A stretch of 64,000 bases of DNA from Corbicula japonica (Eukaryota > Mollusca > Bivalvia > Venerida > Cyrenidae): the NCBI GenBank assembly GCA_038501625.1, contig JAZAYU010000015.1, positions 7,276,991-7,340,990 of the forward strand. The letters are read 5' to 3'. The position numbers and the translations under genes were made by a program. Below, one piece after another: positions 1-10,547 of the stretch (positions within the stretch are counted from its first letter, which is position 1; every line of letters starts with the position of its first letter). The notes under the pieces are model-generated. The model did no database searches and was not told the DNA's origin. It saw only the letters and a program-made list of their open reading frames with translations.

Positions 1-400
1 ACCTGAATTTCTATTAGTGTGTGTTTGATGGAAAATCAGGTTCCTGTGATACAGGGCCTAGGTCAAGGAACTGTAACAGTTGTGGTTCATCTGTTTATGC
101 AAACTGTTCTATGATATAAGCAAGGGAAGTAACTCTGATAAATTAACTTGATTTGCTCCATTTCTTCATTTCCCCTTTATTACTTCCATTAATTTGGTAT
201 GCATGCAATGCAAATTGTTATTAACTTGTAGTTCTTGGTATTTACATGTTTTCTTTATGGCAGATAATCTGACCCAAATCAATTTTTCAAGCTAATGTAG
301 CCAGTCTATAAACTATCATATGTTTAAAACAGACCAGCTCCAAATTCTATTTAGTGTCATCAACCATGAGGAAGCATGCTGTCTTTCCCTTTGTCATTAA

Positions 401-633
401 CCCATTCCTGTATAGATACCGTTTTTACGCATGTGCGACCAGTGTAGATCCAGATCAGCCGGCACATCAGTGCTGTCTGATCAGGATCTGCACTGGTCGC
501 ATTTTGGTCAGAAATAACCTAATGAATCAAAAAGCGAACAGTTTAGATCCTGATCAGACGGCACGGATGTGCCAGCTAATCTGGATCTAAACTGTTCGCC
601 CTATCAATAAAGGTGTATCTGTACGGGAAAGGG
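401..633 (+). mobile_element. Double-hairpin MITE (family R1), full copy
   Basis: Flanked by TTAA on both sides (397-400, 634-637), with ends CCCATTCCTGTA and TACGGGAAAGGG. Inside are two long stem-loops built around GATCCAGATCAG...CTGATCAGGATC. TTAA duplication plus CCC...GGG ends are the hallmarks of piggyBac-type transposition, so this is a non-autonomous piggyBac-like MITE by inference. It has no coding capacity; the VDPDQ-type open frame is translation of the hairpins. Confidence 0.85.
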
Positions 634-701
634 TTAATGTTGCTGTTCCAACAGAAAAATTGATTTTTTAGTAAGAATATTTAGGTGTTTAAAAATAAGA
701 A

Positions 702-816
702 ATAAATCGATATTTTATCGTATTCATCATGATATGAAAAACATTTGGTTGTTTAAAGTTACCATAAAAATCCAAATGTTTTCCATACTGTGATGAATGC
801 AATAAAATTTTGATTC
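702..816 (+). repeat. Foldback element
   Basis: CGTATTCATCATGATATGAA-AAACATTTGG is mirrored by CCAAATGTTTTCCATACTGT-GATGAATG with a short loop; arms about 45 bp. Confidence 0.65.
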
Positions 817-1430
817 AGTCCTTAAATAAGATTCAAATTATAAATGGAACGTAACAAAAGTAAATTTGTAAAACGTTTTACTGTTTTACTCAATAATCAT
901 ATCGGAATTTACTTGTCTATCACATGCCTGTCTAGTTATTGGTAAAGTACTGTTCTACTGTTCTAAAATACTGTTCGAAATAATAAAACCCCAACAACCT
1001 CTGACTAGATAAACTCCAAATCTGCAACAATGGAGGCAATCCATAATAAATCCCACAGGTCCATCTTACGTCCAGTAAAACCAACACAGAGAAACAAGCA
1101 ATCGAAAACAAACAAATTAACAAAATAAACTGCTACAAAATCTCAGGTATATTCAGAGTATGAGATTATAGAACACTCAGTATTTATCATCAATGCTGAT
1201 AATATTCGGAAGAACTTAGACATTGAAATTAAGTGGTTTTGGAAAATGTTCAAATCATGCAAGAGATTACTAGAAATAACTCCTGATGACTGATTGACAG
1301 GTCTTACCTGAGCTATTATATATTGTCTGCTTCAGTTGCAACTTTTGGCAAAACAACATAATGGAGAAAATCCGGGATACTCATCACATAATTCATAAGT
1401 CATAATTTCTTGACTTTTGCCCTAGATCAG

Positions 1431-1507
1431 GGTTGAAGGTTATAAAGCTGAGATTGGAAACGAGTCTCAAATCTCAAGCATCTGATTGGCTGAAATGGTG
1501 ACTGGTT
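1431..1507 (+). repeat. R2 palindrome, single arm
   Basis: One arm of the R2 palindrome (GGTTGAAGGTTATAAAGCTG ... GATTGGCTGAAATGGTGACT) without its mirror. Confidence 0.6.
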
Positions 1508-2257
1508 TTGTGATATATAGGGTCCTGAGCTATTTATTTATGTCTGTTTTATTTGCATTTTTGGCAAAACAACATAATGATAAACATAATAACTAGAAAT
1601 TATACTCCAGAAACAACATTTTGTAGCAACAATGACATTGACCTCAAATCTAAAAGGCTGGGATTTTCGCAACACACTCATGCATAATTTCGTTTAGTCT
1701 AGTTAATGTCTTTTTGGGAGTTGCCAATATTTCTTGACAATCTCCAGAAATGAAAATTAAATCTGAGATTGAACCTATGCTGCAGAGTCTCGCACTCTAC
1801 ATATTGTTTCATCATAGTGAATATTTACACCAAATTATTTGAAAATGTCAAAACCATTAGATAATAATAATAGCAAGGTTAACAAATAATGCACGAAGCT
1901 ACCCACCCACCCACCCATGACGTGCATACAGGGTCTACATCTCTCACCTCCACTTTTCAGTGGTTCAGCACAATCACTGGTTCAAGCTGCTTAAATAGTT
2001 AATAGCGTAAACATTTTATTTGTAAGAGAAATAACTCACAATAACAGTTAATAAATCTTGCTAAGATAGCTCCACTTTTATGCTGTAAGGGAAGTAACTC
2101 TTAACAATAAATGCAAATTTAAATGATGCGATAGCTGCCCTTGAAAGTGCAAAGTTCATAAAATCATAAAAAGTTAAGCATAGCTTTCAATAGCTGAGCT
2201 TAAAAAACTTTTTATCATGTATACTTTAGCTGAAAGTGTATATCTAACTAGATTTAA

Positions 2258-2385
2258 CCCTTCCCATATTCATTTGGTTATTTCTGACCAACAAGCAACA
2301 GTGCAGATCCAGATCAGATGGCATGGATGTTCAGGCTGTACTGGATCTACACTGGTCACCAATATGATAAAAGGAGTACCCATGG
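2258..2385 (+). mobile_element. R1-related MITE remnant (one hairpin)
   Basis: Starts at TTAA-CCCTTCCCATATTC and keeps one GATCCAGATCAGATGGCATG hairpin, ending near ATGGAGTAAACC. Confidence 0.6.
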
Positions 2386-2857
2386 AGTAAACCAGTGTGA
2401 AATATGCAAAAATATCAACAGTAGCACAACTCATGACTCATTCACTCCTACAAAAAATCAGAGTATGCAAATACTGACCCCAGGTGACCCCTAACCAATA
2501 CTGGTAGTGCAACATTTGTTGCCAAACGTCAATAACCATTGATTTTCTGTTACAAATGACCATAAAATCCCTCCAGTACCATGCGAAATTGACCACTGAA
2601 GGGTGCTGCAATTTCCGTACTATAAATAGTAATCAATATTCCATTTAAGGAACTTTTTAACTCGGCAAGATGTTGCTGACACTTGTTTGGTTGGTGTTTT
2701 TAAATTTGGTGCTTTTATTTATTAAAATATAAGTATTTGACAAACCTATCCAAATTTTTCCTTTTTATTTCAAATGCACACCGATTCTCTTCAAATTCTT
2801 ATTTCATTTACGTTTAATTATTATGTTATACATTCTCTAGAAGATGTATGATTTTAA

Positions 2858-3358
2858 CCCTTTACACCATAACATTCATTTTTATCATGTGGGTGAACAG
2901 TGTAGTTCCAGATCAACTTGCACATGCATGCTATCTGATCTGAATCTGCAATATTGACTTAACCCCATGGATCTACAAGCAAACAATGTTGATCCTGATC
3001 AGACAGCATGTATGTGCCGGATGATCTCGATCAACACTGTGCCCAAGGTTATAAAACTGAGCATGGAAACCAATCTCGAATCTCAAGCATCTGGGTTGAA
3101 GGTTATAAAACTGAGTTTGGAAACCAGTCTCAAATCTCAAGCATCTGATTGGCTGAAATGGCGACTGGTCGCCATTTCAGCCAATCAGATGCTCGAGATT
3201 TGAGACTGGTTTCCATGCTCAGTTTTATAACCTTGGGCACTGATTGTCTGAAATGGCGACACATTTCAGCCAATTAGATGCTTCAGAGACTGGTTTCAGT
3301 TTTATAACCTTCAACCATGATCTCCCCTGTGATAAATGTCATATTTAAGGAGTCAAGG
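2858..3358 (+). mobile_element. R1-related MITE split by palindromic element R2
   Basis: Left end TTAA-CCCTTTACACCATAAC, right end AGGAGTCAAGGGTTTT. The hairpin core is interrupted at about 3037-3320 by the R2 palindrome, so R1 is older than R2 here. Confidence 0.65.
3037..3320 (+). repeat. R2 palindrome inserted in another R2 copy
   Basis: A complete R2 hairpin (arms meeting at GGCGACTGGTCGCC, about 3164-3177) lies within a broken outer R2 whose left arm starts CCCAAGGTTATAAAACTGAG and whose right arm ends GTTTTATAACCTTCAACC. Confidence 0.7.
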
Positions 3359-3676
3359 GTTTTAAACCATCAAGATAAGTCATTGGTGGCTGGTCTGAAG
3401 TTCCAGCAAGATTAACTGAACTCGCAGTTACTGAAAGCTTCCCAACTTGAGGTGCAGGACAAATGACCTCTGTCAAAAATGCTGGCAATCAAAATGAGCC
3501 AGGGGTGGGAAGTGGGGGAGGGTAGAGGTCTAAACCCATGATGTACTTACTGGTTGAAGTCAATGGCTCTCTATAATAAGCCATGAACTGTGACTCATCA
3601 GTTCATAATTAACTGCTACTAGTACTAATTCCCAAGTATAAATTCTCATCAAAATAGTCTAAACACCTGAATCAAC

Positions 3677-3913
3677 TTTTTCCTCCGTATATATGCCTAT
3701 AATATTTTATGGCATGGGCAAAAAGTGTAGATCCAGATCATTTGGCACATCTGTGCCTTCTGATAATGATCTACACTGTTTGCTTTTGAAGTATTAGATA
3801 ATTTCTGACCAAAAAGCTAACTGTAGATCCTGATCAGATTGCATTGATGAGCCAGCTGATCTGGATCTACACTGGTTGCCCATGCCATATAAGCGTAAAT
3901 ATGGAGGAAAGGG
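3677..3913 (+). mobile_element. R1-related MITE
   Basis: Ends TTTTCCTCCGTATATATGCC and GTAAATATGGAGGAAAGGG enclose two diverged GATCCAGATCA hairpins. Confidence 0.7.
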
Positions 3914-4048
3914 TTTAAAGTAAAATGTATATCTTCCCTGTAACAAAATCATTTCTGAAGCTTTTCACAGGTGAGCAAAAACTGGTGTGAACATCTTAAT
4001 GCTTTGACAATAAATTAAAATAAACTACATTAAAAGAAAATACTATAC

Positions 4049-4150
4049 CCTCAGTGGATTTTGAAGTCCCATAATCTTTAACACTATCTTCTTCAATCTT
4101 CCTTATATCCATATTGCTTGTTACAACTCCTTTATGTAGGAAAACTGACA
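4049..4150 (-). CDS. Candidate internal coding exon of the same - strand gene
   Basis: Between acceptor ACCACAG and donor GAGG|GTATAG the 102 nt are open as SVFLHKGVVTSNMDIRKIEE, DSVKDYGTSKSTE, entering with two bases and leaving in phase 1. That entry phase fits the phase-1 donors at 12943 and 35567. Charged composition looks coding, but the donor is only moderate and no homology is recognised. Linkage to the other exons is inference from strand and phase. Confidence 0.4.
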
Positions 4151-4671
4151 CTGTGGTTAAACACCTTAAGGGATGTATATATCAATAACCTAGAAATCAC
4201 AACGTAACATTTAAAGTCGTAATGTTTTAAGGTGTTTTAACAAATACCGCAGTCACTATATCTTACTCACTAGTGTCATTAATTATCTCCTATATATGCT
4301 TTATCATGCAAACACTTTGCATCTGTACCAAAGTTGTTTATTTCTAATTCATTATTTGATACATTAATTTGTTTAAGTGCTATTTTCAACTGTTTAAAAA
4401 TTCATACACATATAAAACTACTCAATTAATGGTTCAAGTTTGTAAAATAATCATAATCAAAGTTTTATCAACATTATCTTTAGTAAACATTTCATCAAGC
4501 ATTCTTCATCAGTGTTTTCTGTTAATCATCATTGTAAAATCCAGTACATGAATTTAAGTTTATATATTCTATCCAACACTCACTATTGTAATAAGTATTA
4601 TAATAACAGTGCATCACCATTTGAATACATGTTCAATGTAATATTGTACTTCCTTTAAGTAAAGTTTTTAA

Positions 4672-5010
4672 GTCAATGTTCACTGAAATAACATGTACAC
4701 TGTTAACATACTACTTGAATTTTAGTACAAATTTGAGTTCATGTTCACTAATGTTCACCGCTAACATAGTACTTTTCCATTTTAATATAATTTTGAGTTC
4801 ATGTTCACTAAATTTTACTTTTGACATACTACTTCAATTTTAATGTTAATTTAAGAGCATGTTTACTAACATTCTCCTTCAATTTTAGTTTAAATTTAAG
4901 TAAATGTTCACCAAAGCAACATGTTCACTACAACATTCTATTTTAAGTTTAGTAAAAATTTAGGCACATTTTCACTATAACATTCTACTCAATTTTAGTA
5001 TATATTTATT
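4672..5010 (+). repeat. Degenerate tandem repeat, about 65 bp unit
   Basis: Four to five diverged units carry GAGTTCATGTTCACTAA and ACATACTACTTCAATTTTA. The rest of 4151-5618 is AT-rich with no gene evident apart from the weak exon at 5619. Confidence 0.55.
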
Positions 5011-5618
5011 CCAATTGATCATTCATTCCAATCATCCTCAAATTGGGAACATAATTATGTTCCCTCCAACACACTGACCATCAAATTTACAACACCCATC
5101 CACTGACTATTGCTAAATTCAAATTGCTACTGCCCGAGCATGGTCACTGTGTCCTTGAAATTCACTACACCTGGCTATATTGTTGCAGCTATTATTTCTT
5201 TAACCCTCTGTGCACAAACAGGGCAAGCAAATATTGTCAAGCGAAATATCTTTACATTTAAAAGATCAAACTATGAGGCTTAATGTTAAATGTAGCGTAA
5301 ACCTTTGATAAAATAACCAAAAAAAATAAAATTTCAAAGATGTGTAAACAGTAGTTTAAATGAAAGGCCCACAAAACATGTAAAATGAAAGGTCCACAAA
5401 ACAACAAAAGCGGAAATCGCTTTAAGCAATCATAAACTCCATGGAACATTTCGATACTCCATCATCTCTATCGCAACATAACAACAAAATACAAAAAAAT
5501 CCGTAAAAATTACATATAAACAGTCTTATTTTGCAAATCTTAGTATCAGATGACTGACAGGATCCGAATAAATGTCACGTCACCCTTCCCTATTTAACAC
5601 TAATTATTATCTTTGCAG

Positions 5619-5672
5619 GTAAGATGGAGGAAAGGTGTAATTTTATCCAGCACGCCACTGAGGTGACTGCAG
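5619..5672 (+). CDS. Weak exon-like segment
   Basis: Bordered by ATTATCTTTGCAG and GCAG|GTACAT, 54 nt are open on the + strand in one frame (KMEERCNFIQHATEVTA). Splice signals are good, but the segment is short, unlinked to other + strand exons nearby, and of unknown family. Confidence 0.18.
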
Positions 5673-5879
5673 GTACATTTTATCAACATTATTGATAAAT
5701 TATTGCTTTTCCCAAACCTCTTGATAATGTTTTATTACACTATGAGGCTATAAAACTTTGTGTATTTAATGAGGCATGTAAATAAAATTTAAAATCTTAC
5801 TTTTTCCCTCCAAAAAACATTTTAAGATTGTTATTTTATGGTGCTTATATTTCTAGCTTTTATTTTCTTGTTTTATTTT

Positions 5880-6139
5880 CACTGATGCCCCCACTGGTAC
5901 AACAACATTGTAACAAAGGGCCATAACTCTGGTAAAAATGATCACAGGAAAAAAAATCTGAACGATCATCTACACATCCTGGTTGATCATCTGTGCAAGT
6001 TTGAAAGAAATCTGCCAGATAGTTTAGCAGGAGTTGATGCTACAAGATTTGGTACACTTAAGTACAGACAAACGTATGGAAGGACAGACAGACGGTCAAG
6101 TGCAACTCTAAATGCCTCCCACTTTGTGCGGGCATAATA
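5880..6139 (+). mobile_element. Short capped element (family J)
   Basis: Starts CACTGATGCCCCCACTGGTA and ends TGTGCGGGCATAATAAA, with AAGGGCCATAACTCTGGTAA inside and a run of short GACAGACAGACGG units near the right end. A second copy is at 24769. Looks like a unit-length member of the array-element class. Confidence 0.6.
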
Positions 6140-6690
6140 AAATTGCTCAGTTCATTTTAAAATTATTGGAATGACAATCTTTCACATGAACTTTGACCAC
6201 TAACTGTGACCTTTACCATAGAGATGGTAACCAGGGGTTAAGTTGAGGGGCAGACAGAGTTTTTAGTTCTATCATAGCTCATAGTAGTAATAATATGAAT
6301 TGTTTACTCTATAGCAGCCAGTACATACAGGATATTGAGCACATAGCTTTACCAGATGTTCTACAAAGAATCCATCACCTCCAACATTGTTTATAATTCA
6401 TCATCAATGACAAAAATATTTGGAAATTTCTATCTTTGTTCAGATGCAAGGAAGCTACAATGTCTGTTTTGCTTCTTTGGACATAACCATTTCCTTTTTA
6501 CTTTTAGTGTTTTTATTCTGGTATTCAATGTAAATTGATATAAAATTAGGATTTTTTGCTAGAGTTTAATTTTCACTTATTTTGCAAGTTTGACAAATTC
6601 TTGAAGATTTATGCTCACAAACCTATTACCATTGTGTCATCTTCATATTTGACATTCACTTAATTCTAAACTTGAGTTTTTTGCACAGAT
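6140..6690 (+). other. Stretch without recognisable gene or repeat
   Basis: AT-rich sequence with only short open frames and no matched splice signals; nothing supported here. Confidence 0.5.
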
Positions 6691-6696
6691 TTACTG

Positions 6697-6783
6697 ACCC
6701 AGTAGTGCACAGTGTAGACCCTCATCAGACTGTGCAGATGTGCAGGCTTAACTGGGTCTACAATGGTCACTGGGTATAAAGGA
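6697..6783 (+). mobile_element. R1-related hairpin remnant
   Basis: A single stem-loop (ACCCAGTAGTGCACAGTGTA...TACAATGGTCACTGGGT) of the R1 type without terminal CCC/GGG ends. Confidence 0.5.
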
Positions 6784-7144
6784 TCAAAGCATTTTTATCA
6801 CAAAGTCATTTCTTACAATTTTGAGATCAACTATGATTCCAATTTCTAATACAAGTTGTGAATCATACACTATGAAGTGCTGGACGACAGATGAACATGT
6901 TTTTATTTACTTAATCGACAAGCAATCTTACAAAATGTGTATAACATCTGTTCATTGTGGATTATTGCTGATTAGCAGGGAAAACCTTGCTGCTCTTGTT
7001 TATCATCAAAGCAGATTGATGGTATTAGTGTCACTCGGAAATTTCTAATTAAAAAATACACCACAGCAACATGCAACCATGATTCGTCAGCTGCAGAATT
7101 ACACACTTAACCCTTTACTCCATATACATACAAACCTCTGTTAA

Positions 7145-7378
7145 CCCATTCCTGTATAGATACGCATTTTTACGCATGTGCGACCAGTGTAGATCCAGAT
7201 CAGCCAGCACATCTGTGCCGTCTGATCAGGATCTGCACTGGTCGCATTTTGGTCTGAAATAACCTAATGAATCAGAAAGCGAACAGTTTAGATCCTGATC
7301 AGACGGCACGGATGTGCCGGCTGATCTGGATCTTAACTGTTCGCCCAGGCAATAAAGGTGTATCTGTACAGGAAAGGG
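7145..7378 (+). mobile_element. R1 MITE, full copy
   Basis: TTAA at 7141-7144 and 7379-7382 flank CCCATTCCTGTATAG...TGTACAGGAAAGGG. Nearly identical to the copies at 401, 15872 and 62787, so these are among the youngest insertions. Confidence 0.85.
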
Positions 7379-7382
7379 TTAA

Positions 7383-7531
7383 GCAACCACCCAAAAGTTT
7401 CAAAATGTGGCTGCTTAACACAGGTGGCTATTTCAGACAATTAAAACCAAGAACAAAATGGCAATTAAAGAATACTTAAGATGGCTGTTTAAGGCAGGTG
7501 GTTGTTAAGGCAGGTTCAACTGTATATGACT
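7383..7531 (+). mobile_element. Right end of a related Tigger/pogo-like element
   Basis: Ends GGCAGGTTCAACTG-TA after GTGGCTGCTTAACACAGGTG and GGTGGTTGTTAAGG subterminal repeats. Confidence 0.5.
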
Positions 7532-7539
7532 TTTAATTG

Positions 7540-7670
7540 CAGATGTCGACCCAGATCAGCCTTTACATCAGTGCCATCAGATCTGAATCAACACTGGTCA
7601 CGTCTTGGTTAGAAATAACCTCATGAATCTAAAAGTAAACAGTGTAGATCCTGATCAGAAGGCACCTAAT
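7540..7670 (+). mobile_element. R1-related remnant
   Basis: Contains the GACCCAGATCAGCC hairpin arm and the GGTTAGAAATAACCTCATGA linker of R1; right part lost. Confidence 0.55.
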
Positions 7671-8011
7671 ATATGAGATATCTATTTACACGACATGAAA
7701 AGTACACAATCTTTATCCCTTTACAGTATATACAAGAAAAATTTTGATGCATGGCATCAAGTCGGCGCGAGAAGAATTTTTATGTAGTTACAATAATGGC
7801 AAAAAATGGAAAGGCAATATATATATTATTGCACAAGTAAACAGAACCTTAAATCTATTTATGGTTATGTTGTTAGGATATTCATTGTTTGCTTTTTAAG
7901 TTATTGGTAGGGATGGGATCAAAGGCCAAAAGCAGTATTGCTGTTTTCGTTGAAATTGTTTTCCTGTTATATCCATGTTTGTTATTACGTTTAGGAAGTG
8001 GTCATACTGTA

Positions 8012-8150
8012 CGGCCAGTATCATAATTTTATAGTATTATTACATTTTGTCCCGAAAAACAATCTCACCAATTACGTTCCACAAGTTCACACATAGGTAT
8101 AGACGCAGTGCAAAGGTCAACATCCCTAACCGATTATAAGGAAACTACGT
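8012..8150 (+). repeat. Left copy of a direct repeat flanking the family D element
   Basis: GGCCAGTATCATAATTTTA ... CCTAACCGATTATAAGG matches 10035-10172 in order and direction at roughly three-quarters identity by eye. Confidence 0.6.
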
Positions 8151-8164
8151 CTTGCAATGTACGA

Positions 8165-10020
8165 TTAACTAGAAATGTGTCCATAGGACACGATGCCCCC
8201 GCTGTGCATCGTTATCAGACACTTAAGTGCAATGATGGAAATAATAGAAATTCAAAGACAGTGCTGTGCGAGTAATTATAAGAATATGCATAAATTTGAA
8301 GATCAAGTAAATTATTTCTACTTGCTGCACTGTTGTCTGCTCATAACGGAAATGTCTGTGATGAAGTTGGTTGTAATGCAATGAAAATATTTTAAACAAA
8401 CATATATACATGTTTGTATTTTGCAAAGCTTTTATTTCTCCTTCAAAACAATTACATTTGTAAGCATTATCATTTTCTATTTAAGGCAAGTGTTTAAAAA
8501 AACTATGGGTAAGGTAAGCTATTAAAAATGAAGAATCCCTGATAATAAGACCATCCCAGTATCAAGCCATCTTTTTAAAGAAGGGGTACTGGTGTTTATA
8601 GCAGGGTTCAACAGCATACCAATATTATTGTTCACTAACATCACAATTATGTACTTTTTAAGGAAGTACAGGCATGGGTATTGTACGCAACACACCGCCT
8701 TGTCATGGTGAACATTTGTGCCAAGTTATTTTGAAATCCCTTCAAACATAAAGAAGTTATAGCCCTAACAATAATATTCTATTTTTAGTAACAGTGACCT
8801 TGACCTTGGACCTACTGGCATGGGTATTGTAAACATCGTCTTGCCATGGTGAACATTTGTGCCAAATTATTTTGAAATCCCTCCATTCATAAAGAAGTTA
8901 TAGCCCGAACAAGAAAATTCTATTTTTAGTAACAGTGACATTGACCTTGGACATACAGGGATGGGTATTGTACTTGACATACCGCCTTGTCATGGTGAAC
9001 ATTTGGGCCAAGTTATTTTGAAATCCCTCCATTCATAATGAAGTTATTGCCCGAACAAAAAAAATCTATTTTTAGTAACAGTTACCTTGACCTTAGACCT
9101 ACAGGCATTGGTATTGTACACAAAACACCACCTTGTCATGGTGAACATTTGTGCCAGGTTATTTTGAAATCCCTTCATTCATAACGAAGTTATAGCCCGG
9201 ACAAGACAATTCTATTTTTAGTAACAGTGACCTTGACCTTGGACCTACAGGCATGGGCATGGTACGCAACTCACTGCCTTGTCATGGTGAACATTTGTGC
9301 CAAGTTATTTTGAAATCACTCTATTCCTAATGAAGTTACAGCCCAGACAAGAAAACTCTATTTTTAGTTACAGTGACCTTGACCTAGGATCTACAGGCAT
9401 GGGTATTGTACATGACACACTGTCTTGATATGGTGAACATTTTTATCAAGTTATTTTGAAATCCAATAAGAAATAACGAAGTTACAGCCCAGACAAGAAA
9501 ATTCTATTTTTAGTAACAGTGACCTTGACCTTGGACCTACTGGCATGGGTATTGTACGTGACACACCATCTTGATATGGTGAACATTCATACCAAGTTAT
9601 TTTGAAATCCAATAAGAAATAACGAAGTTACAGCCTGGACAAGAAAATTCTATTTTTAGTAACAGTGACCTTGACCTTGGACCTACTGGCATGGGTATTG
9701 TACGTGACACACCGTCTTGATATGGTGAACATTTATACCAAGTTATTTTGAAATCTAATAAGAAATAACGAAGTTACAGACCTGACAAGAAAATTCTATT
9801 TTTAGTAACAGTGACCTTGACCTTGGACCTACAGGCATGGGCATTGTACGCGACACACCGTCTTGATATGGTGAACATTTATACCAAGTTATTTTGAAAT
9901 CCAATAAGAAATAACAAAGTTACAGAGCGGACACGATTTTCGAACATACACATGCACACACACTCACACACGGACAGGGTGAACACTATATGCCCTTCAG
10001 CCATTTTATGGCGGGGGCAT
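8165..10020 (+). mobile_element. Array element with about 145-bp units (family D, + orientation)
   Basis: Begins with CTAGAAATGTGTCCATAGGA-CACGATGCCCCC and ends GGCGGGGGCATAAAA. Between about 8640 and 9940 are roughly nine units of 141-147 bp, each with ATTTTTAGTAACAGTGACCT-TGACCTTGG, GGCATGGGTATTGTAC and TTATTTTGAAATCC. A CACACACACTCACACACGG tract precedes the right end. The layout (cap, unit array, microsatellite, cap) matches bivalve pearl-type elements. Confidence 0.75.
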
Positions 10021-10034
10021 AAAAACAATGTACA

Positions 10035-10172
10035 TGTATAACCAGTATCACAATTATTGTACATTTATTTACACCTTTGTTTCCGAACAAAACTCTGACG
10101 AATTATGTTCCACAACTACAAACAGGTACATAATGCAGTGCAACAGTCAACATTCCTGACCGATTATACGGA
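10035..10172 (+). repeat. Right copy of the flanking direct repeat
   Basis: AACCAGTATCACAATTATTG ... CTGACCGATTATACGG, the partner of 8012-8150. Confidence 0.6.
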
Positions 10173-10547
10173 AGAACTGGCTACCGTTGTTTTCAAAAAT
10201 AGTCACATGCTTAGGAGAACTTTTTATTTAAAAATAAAAAAAAATATATAAAAAACTCTTAAAAGCGATGTCAACCAGTTCCCATGGTACGATTCCTTAA
10301 ACATTTGTTAATACTTTTTCTGCAAAACAACTCTCATTAATACATATCAGAACAAAAATACAAACATTTCTGAAATTATGCCCTTAACCCCCCACATTAA
10401 ATTTCAAAAGTAAGCACAGATATAGTCGACGGCCTCATGGGCTGCCGACTAAAACTGGTGCTAGTGCATGTGCTACTAGAGTAGAGCTTGAACATCTGGC
10501 ACATCCATGCCAAATGGCCGGCGGATCTATTTGCCAATATCATTACG

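Noticed and set aside
1312..1370. - strand segment before a very good donor (CTCAG|GTAAGA), considered as an exon
   Set aside because: A related copy of the same sequence is at 1518-1570 without the donor, so it is repeat DNA; no acceptor fits.
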